From contig NZ_JAVRHO010000004.1 in NCBI RefSeq assembly GCF_031846515.1, forward strand, positions 146,808 to 210,807: 64,000 bases of DNA. Direction: 5' to 3'. This stretch comes from Autumnicola lenta. GTDB taxonomy: Bacteria; Bacteroidota; Bacteroidia; Flavobacteriales; Flavobacteriaceae. The position numbers and the translations under genes were made by a program. The notes beneath the pieces were generated by a model that saw only the letters and a list, made by a program, of their open reading frames with translations, did not search any database and had not been told where the DNA came from. Shown here one piece after another: positions 46,271 to 55,748 of this stretch; position 1 is the stretch's first letter; each line of letters starts with the position of its first letter.

Positions 46271-46533
46271 ATATTAATTGATTTTATACTTATTAGATGC
46301 CTTAACCGGGAAAAGGTTGCGTCTCAAACTTCAGTATTTGGCCAATCCCACCCATTAAGATGCACTTTGTGAAAAATGTGGAAATAATTTTTGATCGATT
46401 CAGGAGGAATTAGGGCTTATTTAAATGAAGGATTAGATTTTGGACAATTTACTTCTTTATAACACTTGCAGGATTTTCTACAGCCTTAAAAAGTTAATTG
46501 GTGCTGGTAGTGTTTTTTGAAAAGATGTTTTTT

Positions 46534-46541
46534 TAAATTTG
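46534..46541 (+). promoter_or_regulatory. Candidate -7 box of the DUF481 gene
   Basis: TAAATTTG matches TAnnTTTG, 16 bp before the ATG at 46558, which would leave a very short leader. No convincing -33 element at standard spacing. Confidence 0.3.
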
Positions 46542-46557
46542 GCTTTAATTGCAAGTT

Positions 46558-47319
46558 ATGACTAGAATTCTTTTTATAAGCTTATTTATACTAATCCCGG
46601 GCCTCTTATCTGCACAACTTGTGAATATTGAAGCCAAACGCATGCAGACCGATTCGGTAAGATTTACACTGAATGCAGATTTCTCCTTTAATCATACCAA
46701 TAATGACGGGAGCCAGGTAAACCAGATAACTACTGCCTTCAGCACTCAACTGAAATCGAAGGACCTTCGGAAGATTTACTTCCTCCTGGGAAATTATAAT
46801 CTTATTGATTCCGAAGCAGAGAACCTTCAGAATACATGGTTCCTTCATGGCAGATTTAATTATAAATTTAATCAGGTCTTAAGATTTGAAACTTTTCTTC
46901 AGGGACAATATAACCAGCTATTAGTTGTTGAACAACGTAACCTGATAGGTGCCGGGCTTCGGGCTAAATGGATGGATAGAAAACGATTTACCGGCTATGC
47001 GGGCAACAGCTATATGTATGAAATGGAAACTAGCGATAGGGCTGGAACTACATATTATAATCATCGAAACAGCACCTATCTTACTTTATCATATTCTGCA
47101 GAATCTGGAAAATTTTCAATTGCCAATACCGTTTATTATCAACCGCTTTACAGGAACTTTAGCGACTACAGGATCCTGGAACAATTCCGCATGGACATTC
47201 CTCTTTCCAGCTGGTTTAAAGTTTTCACCCTTTACAATTACTACTTCGACAGTAAAACTCCGCTTAATACACGAGAATATACCTCCAATTTAAATTTTGG
47301 AGTGGGAATCAGCATCTGA
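46558..47319 (+). CDS. DUF481 family outer membrane protein
   Basis: 253-residue predicted small outer membrane barrel. The start is taken at ATG 46558 (MTRILFISLF...) rather than a TTG nine bases upstream, because the signal peptide then begins normally and ends LSAQ. The mature part is a series of amphipathic strands (FNHTNNDGSQVNQITTAFST, FRLLGNYNL-type strands and a C-terminal SNLNFGVGISI). Best match is DUF481 (putative salt-induced outer membrane protein). Function unknown. Confidence 0.78.
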   Translation: MTRILFISLFILIPGLLSAQLVNIEAKRMQTDSVRFTLNADFSFNHTNNDGSQVNQITTAFSTQLKSKDLRKIYFLLGNYNLIDSEAENLQNTWFLHGRFNYKFNQVLRFETFLQGQYNQLLVVEQRNLIGAGLRAKWMDRKRFTGYAGNSYMYEMETSDRAGTTYYNHRNSTYLTLSYSAESGKFSIANTVYYQPLYRNFSDYRILEQFRMDIPLSSWFKVFTLYNYYFDSKTPLNTREYTSNLNFGVGISI

Positions 47320-47606
47320 TTTTTGTACAGCATTTTGCCAAAATACTCACTAAGAATGCGGAATTTTACACTAATCGTAGTTTTTGATGAGCTATTCTCT
47401 CAGACGGCTTTTAGACTTTTCCTGTTAAACCGCAGAGATCATTAAGCCGAAAATGTAAATATCTTACCGAATGTTAGAGTGACGGACTGATTTACGATAT
47501 TTGTAGAATTTATGACGCAGCAAAAAAGTAACTAGTTCCTTTCTATTGATTTATATTGGTGATAAGCTAACAACTGATTTTTGCCAGGTATATCAACCTA
47601 TAACCT

Positions 47607-50600
47607 ATGAAATCTGAAGCTCCGGAAGATAAAAAAACCACTCTAATTTGGCTCAAACGGGCAGGGATTCTCCTGGCTATTCTACTGCTGGTACCCACAC
47701 TGCTATTCACAATAGGCTGGCTTAACAGAGACCTGCTTATAGATGAACTACAGGAATGGTATCAGGAAAATAACAATGGCCGCCTGGAAATTGGTGAAGT
47801 AAACGCCACTTTTATATATGGATTCCCAAATGTTGGTTTTACTATTAAAGACATATATCAAACAAGTTTTGATACGATCCTGGATAAAAACTCTTCGGTT
47901 GCTATTGACAAAGCTCAGGTAAGTATTGCTGCCACAGATCTTTTAAGTGGTAATCTTCGATTCAGAAATATTAGAATCGAAAATGCTGAAATACATTCAG
48001 AAGTTATTTCAAAGAAAACCGTTTCGAATTATCGCAGGTTAAAAAAACAAATGCAATCTAATTCTTCCAGGGGATTGAAACTGCCGGGGTGGATTTCCAA
48101 CCACACCAAGTTCAGTTTACGAGATGTAATATTCGTTTCTAAGGACTCGATGCTGAACAAATATTTTAATCTGGAATTACACGATGCATCAGGAGAAATT
48201 AGAACTAAAAATGAAACGATTACAGGAATTCTCGACTTTGAAGTCATGGTTCAGGATCTGGGATTTAACACTAAAAAAGGTAGTTTCTTAAGCAGTACGA
48301 TGGTTAGTGGGAACCCGAAATTTGTATTGGAGCAGTTTAACAACAAACTAAGTATTCCGGAATTTATTCTTGAAGTGGGAAACCAGACATTCAATACAAA
48401 GGCAGATTTTGATTTTAATGAAGTTACGGCGTATCGTTTTTCACTCGAAAATCCCGAAACTAATTTTCAGGAGATCAAAGAGCTTTTGGCCGATAGCATT
48501 GCTGCAAAATTATCTTTCTATGAAATTCTGGAACCCCTGGACACGAAAATTAACCTTGAGGGGAAATTTGCGATTGGTGATGTTCCTCTTATAGATGCCG
48601 AATTTTCTACCACTAATAACAGGGTTAAAATTAATGATAGTATCGTATTAGATCATGTTGATTTAAATGGATATTTAACTAATACTCTTAACCAACACCA
48701 GAACATTGGTCAGCAACAACCGTCACGACGTGATATCAAAGTTTTATTGCAAAATTTCACAGCAGATTGGGACGATATTAAAATTGCCGCCAGTAATTCT
48801 TACTATCAATCTTCAGATGAATCTTTGAATTATGTAAATGCTGCTGTAGAGATGTATGGTCCTAATGAAACGCTGGCTAAGGTTTTACAAAATGAAAACT
48901 TCAAATTCATTGGTGGCAATTTCGATCTCCAAGCTAATATTAACGGCGCGGTTACCAGTACCTCCGAGGTTTTTAATGCCGCTACCGGAAGATTTACCCT
49001 TAAAAATACAAGAGTAGTTCTTCAAAAGAATAATCTCCAGCTACCCGTTGAAACTGTTGACCTGAAACTGAACGATCAGAATGCTATTCTGGAAAATCTT
49101 ATTATAAATCTGCCAAATGAGGAGCAGCTAATCTTTAAAGGAACTATAAAAAATATTTCTTCCCTCATTGCAGACGTACCTGCAAATCCAGCCGTTGCAG
49201 ATGTATCACTCCAATCTGATGCTTTAAACATCAATGATCTTATTACCACAGCAACGGAATTTATACCTTCTTCAGAAAAAGAAGCCAATAATCTAAAAAC
49301 GCTGCATGAGACCTTTGAGGCGATTTACAGGAGATTTCAGCCAATTTTAAGATTAAATTTAAATTCCGTAGAATATGATTCGATAAGTTTTGACAATCTG
49401 GTGGCAGATATCGAGTTCATTGATGCAGAAACCGTTCGTTTAGGCCACTTAAGCTTTAACTATCAGGGTGCTATCACTAATCTACATGGAACATTACAAA
49501 TTCCGGAACCTGGTAATAGCATTAAAGAGCCCATAGTTATTGACGTAGCTACAGAATCTTCAGGACCAATTAAGGTTTTCCAGGATCTTTTTAAGATTCA
49601 GCTGATGGATATTAAATCCGGCGAATTCAGCTTCTCCGGAAATGTAACAGGTAATGTCTACAGATTTGAACAGCTACTAAATAATGCAAATGGAGATCTT
49701 AAACTCATAGACGCTAAATTTTATTACCCCGAAGCAGCTATCGATATCGAGTTAGATTCTCTGAAGGTAACGGTTCATGACTCTAATATCAACCTGAATA
49801 GATTTGTTATGGAAGTGGGTGATCATCATCCTTTTGCCCTGCTAGGCCGAATAGAAGAATTTCCGGGGTTTTTACTGGATAATCTGGATACTAACGGAAA
49901 GATATATATAGCATTAGATGCAGCTTTTATGAATATAGATGATTGGATTAAAACAGTAAATTCTATGGATTTTGAGGCTGCAGATGGAACTCTTAAAAAT
50001 CGTGATCTCGCCGCAGTATTTGCTGACATTTACAAATTTAATCCGGAATTTAAAGTAGCAGTAGATTCTTTAAAGTATCAGGATATTGTTACAAGGGATA
50101 TGGCAGCTAAAGTCTACTTTAAAAATGATTCCATACTTAAACTTGACGAACTTAGTGTTTGGTTTAAAGATTCTAAAGCATTGATAAAAGGCGAACTTGC
50201 AGCGCAAAACACTGAAAATTCAAAAGGTAATCAAAACCCATTTAATTTTAGGTTTTCTGCTGAAGCTGAAGGAAAATCTAAAGATCTCAATGACTTGTTA
50301 CAAACCGTTAATTTCAAACTACAATCCGGTGACTTCAAGTTTAATGGAAGTTATGAAGGTAAGGCGCAGGATCTTAAAATTCTAAATTCAAATGCCCGGG
50401 GAGATTTAATTTTAGGCTCAACATTGGTAGACATTGAGAACACCGATATTCAGATTCCGGTGGACAGTCTGCACTTATACATCTTAAACAACCTCGCGAC
50501 GCTGGAAAAACTTGATGTTGAACTTCCCGGTAAAAGTTCCGTAGATATCACCGGTCAAATCGACAACTTCTCCAATTTTATAAATAATGATCAGGCGATA

Positions 50601-51557
50601 AATTCTCATCGCTCCTCGTTCAGTATTAATTCTCCACACCTGAACAGTAAAGATATTAAGAAGTTCCTTGGCAACACTAAAAAGGAAAAAGACAGTGCCA
50701 AAAATCAAAAGTTCGAAATAGAGAACCTGAAAGAAATACTTAGCAGCATTAATAATTCTTATTTTCCTTCAGCAAGTATTGAGATCGACTCCCTGATTTA
50801 TGATAACTTCTCTGTTTCAGATTTTACTTCAGAAATTGGTTTTAACGACAGCGGGGATATTGTAATAGACGCCACCAGGCTTAACTATTCTGAAGGTTCG
50901 ATAGATCTCATGCTAAAAGCCGGAGTTGGTACTGCACAATATTTACCTGTTAATATAAAGGTGAATATTCAGGACATCAATATCAAAGACATGGTAAAGG
51001 ATCTAAACTACTTTAAGCATGATGAACTCCGGAAGGCGGAAAAGATAAGTGGAAACCTGGGTCTTGAGTTCGATGTTAACGGAATTCTTAACAAAGACGG
51101 CAAACTGGATATAAATTCCCTTAATGGGAGTGTTATGGTAAATCTCAAAAATTTAGCCTTATATGATTATGAACCCTTAATAGAAAACATATTTCTATTA
51201 AAAGAAGAGCGCTTTGAAAAATTACAGTTACGGCCCATTAAGCAATCTTTTGAAGTTATAGACGGGAAAATCATGATTCCCCGCACACAGGTCCAATCCA
51301 CTGCGCTTCAGTTTTTTGTGGAAGGCGAAATGATACCCGGAGAGTATTACAATATTTGGATATCTGTTCCCTGGAATAACATTCTCAAGAGCCGGGACGG
51401 AATTAAACTACCTGAAAAAATTTCTTTTGAAAATTCAGGAGCTAAATTTTATCTACAGATAATACAGGACAAGGAAAGTGAAAAAGAGAGAAAGCAGAAG
51501 CTGAAAACCAAATTCAGACTGGGAAACAGGAAGTTGAAAAAGATTAAAGAGCATTAA
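47607..51557 (+). CDS. AsmA family (AsmA/TamB-like) large membrane-anchored protein
   Basis: 1316 residues: one N-terminal transmembrane helix (about 17-38), then a very long periplasmic part of repeated beta-strand modules, with the AsmA pattern at both ends. The N-terminal region has IGEVNATFIYGFPNVGFTIKDI and the C-terminal region has ALYDYEPLIENIFLLKEERF and IMIPRTQVQSTALQFFVEGEM. AsmA-like proteins form grooves that move or organise phospholipids between membranes. The charged C-terminus is Lys-rich. Monocistronic; the ATG at 47607 precedes a charged leader and the helix as expected. Confidence 0.9.
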   Translation: MKSEAPEDKKTTLIWLKRAGILLAILLLVPTLLFTIGWLNRDLLIDELQEWYQENNNGRLEIGEVNATFIYGFPNVGFTIKDIYQTSFDTILDKNSSVAIDKAQVSIAATDLLSGNLRFRNIRIENAEIHSEVISKKTVSNYRRLKKQMQSNSSRGLKLPGWISNHTKFSLRDVIFVSKDSMLNKYFNLELHDASGEIRTKNETITGILDFEVMVQDLGFNTKKGSFLSSTMVSGNPKFVLEQFNNKLSIPEFILEVGNQTFNTKADFDFNEVTAYRFSLENPETNFQEIKELLADSIAAKLSFYEILEPLDTKINLEGKFAIGDVPLIDAEFSTTNNRVKINDSIVLDHVDLNGYLTNTLNQHQNIGQQQPSRRDIKVLLQNFTADWDDIKIAASNSYYQSSDESLNYVNAAVEMYGPNETLAKVLQNENFKFIGGNFDLQANINGAVTSTSEVFNAATGRFTLKNTRVVLQKNNLQLPVETVDLKLNDQNAILENLIINLPNEEQLIFKGTIKNISSLIADVPANPAVADVSLQSDALNINDLITTATEFIPSSEKEANNLKTLHETFEAIYRRFQPILRLNLNSVEYDSISFDNLVADIEFIDAETVRLGHLSFNYQGAITNLHGTLQIPEPGNSIKEPIVIDVATESSGPIKVFQDLFKIQLMDIKSGEFSFSGNVTGNVYRFEQLLNNANGDLKLIDAKFYYPEAAIDIELDSLKVTVHDSNINLNRFVMEVGDHHPFALLGRIEEFPGFLLDNLDTNGKIYIALDAAFMNIDDWIKTVNSMDFEAADGTLKNRDLAAVFADIYKFNPEFKVAVDSLKYQDIVTRDMAAKVYFKNDSILKLDELSVWFKDSKALIKGELAAQNTENSKGNQNPFNFRFSAEAEGKSKDLNDLLQTVNFKLQSGDFKFNGSYEGKAQDLKILNSNARGDLILGSTLVDIENTDIQIPVDSLHLYILNNLATLEKLDVELPGKSSVDITGQIDNFSNFINNDQAINSHRSSFSINSPHLNSKDIKKFLGNTKKEKDSAKNQKFEIENLKEILSSINNSYFPSASIEIDSLIYDNFSVSDFTSEIGFNDSGDIVIDATRLNYSEGSIDLMLKAGVGTAQYLPVNIKVNIQDINIKDMVKDLNYFKHDELRKAEKISGNLGLEFDVNGILNKDGKLDINSLNGSVMVNLKNLALYDYEPLIENIFLLKEERFEKLQLRPIKQSFEVIDGKIMIPRTQVQSTALQFFVEGEMIPGEYYNIWISVPWNNILKSRDGIKLPEKISFENSGAKFYLQIIQDKESEKERKQKLKTKFRLGNRKLKKIKEH

Positions 51558-51984
51558 AGAAAGTTGGAATGAGCAAGAAAGGATCACGCTCCTTATTGCT
51601 GTCCGAAATTGTTTTATTTGATGACCTGCTGCAGGCGAGCTATCTCGCACCTCCCTTCGGAAAAAATGTAAAGAGACCGAAGAAAGACCATTTCAGTAAT
51701 TTCAGACTAAAAATAATGATTTTATAGATACGACCAAAGCAGGTTTAACAAAAAGACAACGGCAGATTTCTCCCCTTAAGATCCTGCGAGATCACAGAAT
51801 CAAGACCTCTTTCTTAGAAGCTTTTCTCGGGCAGGCACTTACACATAAGTTTTTAGAAGGACGAAGTGAAAAGTTAGAAGTACGACTTCAGAAATTAAGC
51901 CTATTTATCGTTTCCTGATTATTGCACAATGTCTTAATTGTATAGTAAATGACTGTTTACTTCCTACTCACTACTGCTCACTGC
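51558..51984. other. Intergenic region without a supported feature
   Basis: About 430 bp between convergent genes. A small direct repeat of the type ACTGCTCACTGC is seen near 51975 and nothing else. Confidence 0.35.
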
Positions 51985-52470
51985 CTACATATAATTTTCC
52001 GGAAGCACTTCCCGCCACCTGCCGCTTTCTGCATATTCTTTAAGGAACCTGTTGCGCCCTTTTAGAAAATTGGTCATATAGCTTTTAAGGAATAATTTGT
52101 TTGCCAGCCAGCCTAAAATACCTAGCGGAGCCCGGAATTTAAAGACATCTTTCATTAATGTTCCTTCTTCGGTTGTGGAGAAATAATGTTCATGCCTTAT
52201 GCTTTTAAAAGCACCTTTTTCCATTTCATCTGCAAAGAAATTTGGCAGATCAAAGTCTGTCATTCGGGTAGTAAGATGTTGCCGTACCCCAAGGTGTTTC
52301 CCATGCCAGGTAACAGTTTCATTTAAACCTATTAAGCCGCTGGTTTTTCCTGCAACCGCTCTTTCATTTGAAGATTTAACAGCTTCTGATTGAAAATCTA
52401 TGCTTCTGGATAAATCAAAAACAATTTTCCTGTTCGCTTTAATATGAGTTTCTAATCTGATAACCGGCAT
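51985..52470 (-). CDS. SRPBCC family protein
   Basis: 161-residue START/SRPBCC-like ligand-binding protein, cytoplasmic. Seen are the opening strand-helix PVIRLETHIKANRKIVFDLS, the central GLIGLNETVTWHGKHLGVRQHLTTRMTDFDLP and a C-terminal long helix ending LKGRNRFLKEYAES. The ligand is unknown. Last gene before the restriction-modification region. Confidence 0.85.
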   Translation of the reverse strand: MPVIRLETHIKANRKIVFDLSRSIDFQSEAVKSSNERAVAGKTSGLIGLNETVTWHGKHLGVRQHLTTRMTDFDLPNFFADEMEKGAFKSIRHEHYFSTTEEGTLMKDVFKFRAPLGILGWLANKLFLKSYMTNFLKGRNRFLKEYAESGRWREVLPENYM

Positions 52471-52809
52471 TTCATGATTTTTTATTGATCAAATTTTTAC
52501 TTCCTCCTGCACTACAATTCTTCCGTGATCCAACATCTGCCTGTTGCTCAAAAACCGTTTACTTCAAGATAAGTACTTCTAATGGATTTCCTATGTAACT
52601 TTAGCGTCATTTCAGAAGACTTTATAAAGCTCCGGAAAAGATTGCAGTTGTAAAAAACCAGATCTCTTTATCTTTTTAAACAAAACCGCTTTCAAAGCTT
52701 TAAGAAAATATTTAGATTTACTCCTACGATTTTAATTCTATTGTCCCTACCCAATGGAAGCCGATAATTGGCAAAATAAGCAGCCTTCCAAATCTAATGA
52801 ATTAATAAA
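52471..52809. other. Upstream region of hsdM
   Basis: About 340 bp; contains a reversed copy of the dispersed motif at 52762-52777 (CGATAATTGGCAAAAT) 33 bp before the hsdM ATG. A TAACTTTA box near 52594 is one base off the promoter consensus. No gene. Confidence 0.35.
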
Positions 52810-54372
52810 ATGACCGAAGCCAAACAAAAGCTGGAACAACAACTCTGGAATATCGCCAATACCTTACGTGGTAAAATGGGTGCCGATGAATTCCGTGATT
52901 ATATATTAGGATTTATTTTTTACAAGTACCTGAGCCGCAAGATGGAACTTCATGCAGATAAGATCCTGAAGCCGGACGGGCTCACCTTCAGGCAACTTGA
53001 AGGACATCCACAGGAAGATATTTATCTTGAAGCGGTAAAAGAAGACGCCCTGGTGCACCTGGGATATTATCTAAAACCTTCTGAACTCTTTAGCGAACTT
53101 GCCCGCCGCGGTAACGGCAACGGAAAGAGCAAATTTATACTTGGTGACCTGTCCAAAGTACTTTCCAATATTGAGCAGAGTACCATGGGCAGCGAGAGCG
53201 AGGAAGACTTCGGAAATCTTTTTGAAGACCTCGACCTTACCAGCAGCAAACTCGGTAAAAGCGAAGAAGCTAAAAACGAACTTATCGTAAAGGTTCTTAC
53301 GCATCTTGACGAAGTAGATTTTGATCTCGAAAATACCAAAAGTGATGTTTTAGGCGATGCTTATGAGTACCTGATTGGGAAATTCGCTTCAGGCGCCGGG
53401 AAAAAAGCCGGGGAATTTTATACCCCGCAACAGGTAAGTAAAGTCCTTGCAAAACTGGTAACCATTGGTAAAGAACAAATCAGGAATGTTTATGATCCTA
53501 CCTGTGGATCGGGCTCTCTTTTACTTCGGGTTTCCAAAGAGACTGAAGTTGGTGCTTTTTATGGCCAGGAAAGCAATCCTACCACGTACAACCTGTGCAG
53601 GATGAATATGATTATGCACGATGTGCATTACAAACGTTTTGATATTCATAACGAAGATACGCTGGAAAATCCTTCCCCGGAGCATATCGATGAACGTTTT
53701 GAGGCTATTGTTGCCAATCCGCCGTTTTCTGCAAAATGGAGTGCGAGTCCGCTTTTTATGAGTGACGACCGCTTCTCCCCTTACGGAAAACTCGCGCCTA
53801 AAACCAAAGCCGATTTTGCTTTTGTGCAACATATGGTGCACCAGCTTTCTGAAACCGGGACGATGGCTTGTGTGTTGCCGCACGGAGTCTTGTTTCGTGG
53901 TGCAGCCGAAGGTCATATTCGTAAGTTTTTGATCAAAGACCGGAATTACCTGGATGCGGTAATAGGTTTACCTGCCAATGTTTTCTATGGTACCGGTATT
54001 CCCACCTGTATTTTAGTGCTGAAGAAAAGCCGGGAAGACAGCAAAGACATTCTGTTTATTGACAGCAGTGAACATTATGAGAAGATCAAAACTCAAAATT
54101 ACCTGCGCGAAAAAGATGTAGAAAAAATCATCGATACTTATAAAAACCGAAGCAGTATTGACAAATACAGCTATGTGGCAACTTTGGAAGAAGTAAAGGA
54201 AAACGATTATAACCTGAACATCCCGCGTTATGTAGATACTTTTGAAGAAGAAGAACCGGTTGATCTTAAAGCGATTGCCTCGGAATTAAAAAATTTAGAA
54301 CAGGATATCAAAACTACAGATGCTGAAATAGCCGATTTCTGTAACCAGTTAGGAATAGAACAACCTTTTTAA
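52810..54372 (+). CDS. hsdM: Type I restriction-modification DNA methyltransferase subunit HsdM
   Basis: 520-residue N6-adenine methyltransferase subunit. The N-terminal HsdM domain (about 5-150) is followed by the AdoMet-binding domain: motif I DPTCGSGSLLL at residue 229 and catalytic motif IV NPPF at residue 303. It modifies adenines in a target chosen by HsdS. The C-terminal helices (LEQDIKTTDAEIADFCNQL) interact with HsdS. Length and motifs are complete. The stop is followed after 3 bp by an ATG that is not in frame with hsdS in the present sequence. Confidence 0.98.
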   Translation: MTEAKQKLEQQLWNIANTLRGKMGADEFRDYILGFIFYKYLSRKMELHADKILKPDGLTFRQLEGHPQEDIYLEAVKEDALVHLGYYLKPSELFSELARRGNGNGKSKFILGDLSKVLSNIEQSTMGSESEEDFGNLFEDLDLTSSKLGKSEEAKNELIVKVLTHLDEVDFDLENTKSDVLGDAYEYLIGKFASGAGKKAGEFYTPQQVSKVLAKLVTIGKEQIRNVYDPTCGSGSLLLRVSKETEVGAFYGQESNPTTYNLCRMNMIMHDVHYKRFDIHNEDTLENPSPEHIDERFEAIVANPPFSAKWSASPLFMSDDRFSPYGKLAPKTKADFAFVQHMVHQLSETGTMACVLPHGVLFRGAAEGHIRKFLIKDRNYLDAVIGLPANVFYGTGIPTCILVLKKSREDSKDILFIDSSEHYEKIKTQNYLREKDVEKIIDTYKNRSSIDKYSYVATLEEVKENDYNLNIPRYVDTFEEEEPVDLKAIASELKNLEQDIKTTDAEIADFCNQLGIEQPF

Positions 54373-54391
54373 TTAATGAAACAGTCACACA

Positions 54392-54423
54392 GAGCTTGTC
54401 GAAGTGTGAGCTTGTCGAAGTGT
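54392..54423. repeat. Perfect 16-bp tandem duplication between hsdM and hsdS
   Basis: GAGCTTGTCGAAGTGT occurs twice head to tail (54392-54407, 54408-54423). The unit resembles a common flavobacterial intergenic sequence. With 73 nt between the ATG at 54376 and the hsdS ATG at 54449, loss of one unit gives 57 nt, an in-frame fusion without stop codons. Confidence 0.92.
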
Positions 54424-54448
54424 GAAGTTGTTTCAGCATCTCATAATT

Positions 54449-55729
54449 ATGACACAAGAATTACAGGAAATAGAGAAACAGAAAACAGAGGCTGTTCCGA
54501 AACTAAGATTTAGGGATTATTCCGGCAACTTTCAAAATCAAAAATTACACGATTTAATAAAAGAATTAAATTCAGGTGTGAGTGTTAATTCTGAAGATTT
54601 TCCAATTCAGAGTAAAACTGAAGCTGGTATCTTAAAAACAAATTGTGTTTCAAAAGGAGGATTTTTTGCAGGAGAAAATAAAAAAATACTTTCTGAAGAA
54701 CTTTCCAGATCAAGACTTAATCCTAAAAAAGGAGAGATAATAATTAGCAGGATGAACACCCCCCAACTCGTAGGAGAAAGTGGTTACGTAAATAAGGATT
54801 TACAGAATTTGTTTATTCCGGATCGTTTATGGCAAACAGTTATTGATCATAACAGATGTAATAGTAGGTGGCTAAGCTACTTTCTAATTACTAATAAAGT
54901 CCGACACAACCTTAAAGCAATAGCCACAGGTACAAGCGGAACTATGAAAAATATTTCGAAGCCAAACTTTTTGGTGATGAAAGTACAAATCCCTTCCCTC
55001 CCAGAACAACAAAAAATCGCCTCCTTCCTTTCTGCGGCAGATAAAAAGATCCAACAGCTTAGCCGCAAAAAAGAATTGCTGGAAACCTATAAAAAAGGTG
55101 TGATGCAGCAGTTGTTTTCGCAGGAGATCAGGTTTAAGGATGAGGATGGGAAAGAGTTTCCGGAGTGGGAAGAGAAAAAGTTGAGGGAAATAGCAGCTTT
55201 TTCAAAGGGAAAAGGAATTTCTAAAAATGATGTTTCTATGGACGGAGAGACTCCTTGTATTAGATATGGCGAATTATATACAGTTTATAAAGAAACTATT
55301 GATATTACTCACTCTAAAACAAATCTTTTAAAGAAGCATTTAACGCTAAGTGAAGCAGGAGATGTTATTATTCCGGCTTCTGGCGAAACTCGGATTGATA
55401 TTGCTACAGCATCTTGTGTTTTACAAAATGGTATCGGTTTAGGAGGTGATCTTAATATTATACGTGGAAATTTTAATGGAGTATTTCTGGCTTATTACCT
55501 CAATGGACATTTAAAAAATGATATTGCAAAACTTTCCCAGGGAAGCTCAGTTATGCATCTTTACTCAAGCCAATTAAAGAACCTGAAATTGGAAATTCCA
55601 TGCATTCAGGAACAACAAAAAATAGCAGGTTTTTTATCTGCCATTGATAAAAAATTTGAAGCAGTTTCAGAAGAGATTAGTCAGACCCAAAGCTTTAAAA
55701 AAGGGCTTTTACAGCAAATGTTTGTGTAA
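54449..55729 (+). CDS. hsdS: Type I restriction-modification specificity subunit HsdS
   Basis: 426 residues from the ATG at 54449; an upstream GTG at 54422 lies within the 16-bp repeat and is less likely. Two target recognition domains (about 15-175 and 225-385), each followed by a conserved helical region. The first is LPEQQKIASFLSAADKKI with LETYKKGVMQQLF; the second is IQEQQKIAGFLSAIDKKF with SFKKGLLQQMF. It recognises the two halves of a bipartite DNA target and bridges HsdM and HsdR. The TRDs differ from each other as expected. Downstream comes the repeat array instead of hsdR. Confidence 0.95.
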   Translation: MTQELQEIEKQKTEAVPKLRFRDYSGNFQNQKLHDLIKELNSGVSVNSEDFPIQSKTEAGILKTNCVSKGGFFAGENKKILSEELSRSRLNPKKGEIIISRMNTPQLVGESGYVNKDLQNLFIPDRLWQTVIDHNRCNSRWLSYFLITNKVRHNLKAIATGTSGTMKNISKPNFLVMKVQIPSLPEQQKIASFLSAADKKIQQLSRKKELLETYKKGVMQQLFSQEIRFKDEDGKEFPEWEEKKLREIAAFSKGKGISKNDVSMDGETPCIRYGELYTVYKETIDITHSKTNLLKKHLTLSEAGDVIIPASGETRIDIATASCVLQNGIGLGGDLNIIRGNFNGVFLAYYLNGHLKNDIAKLSQGSSVMHLYSSQLKNLKLEIPCIQEQQKIAGFLSAIDKKFEAVSEEISQTQSFKKGLLQQMFV

Positions 55730-55748
55730 ATAAAATAAATGAAAAAAT

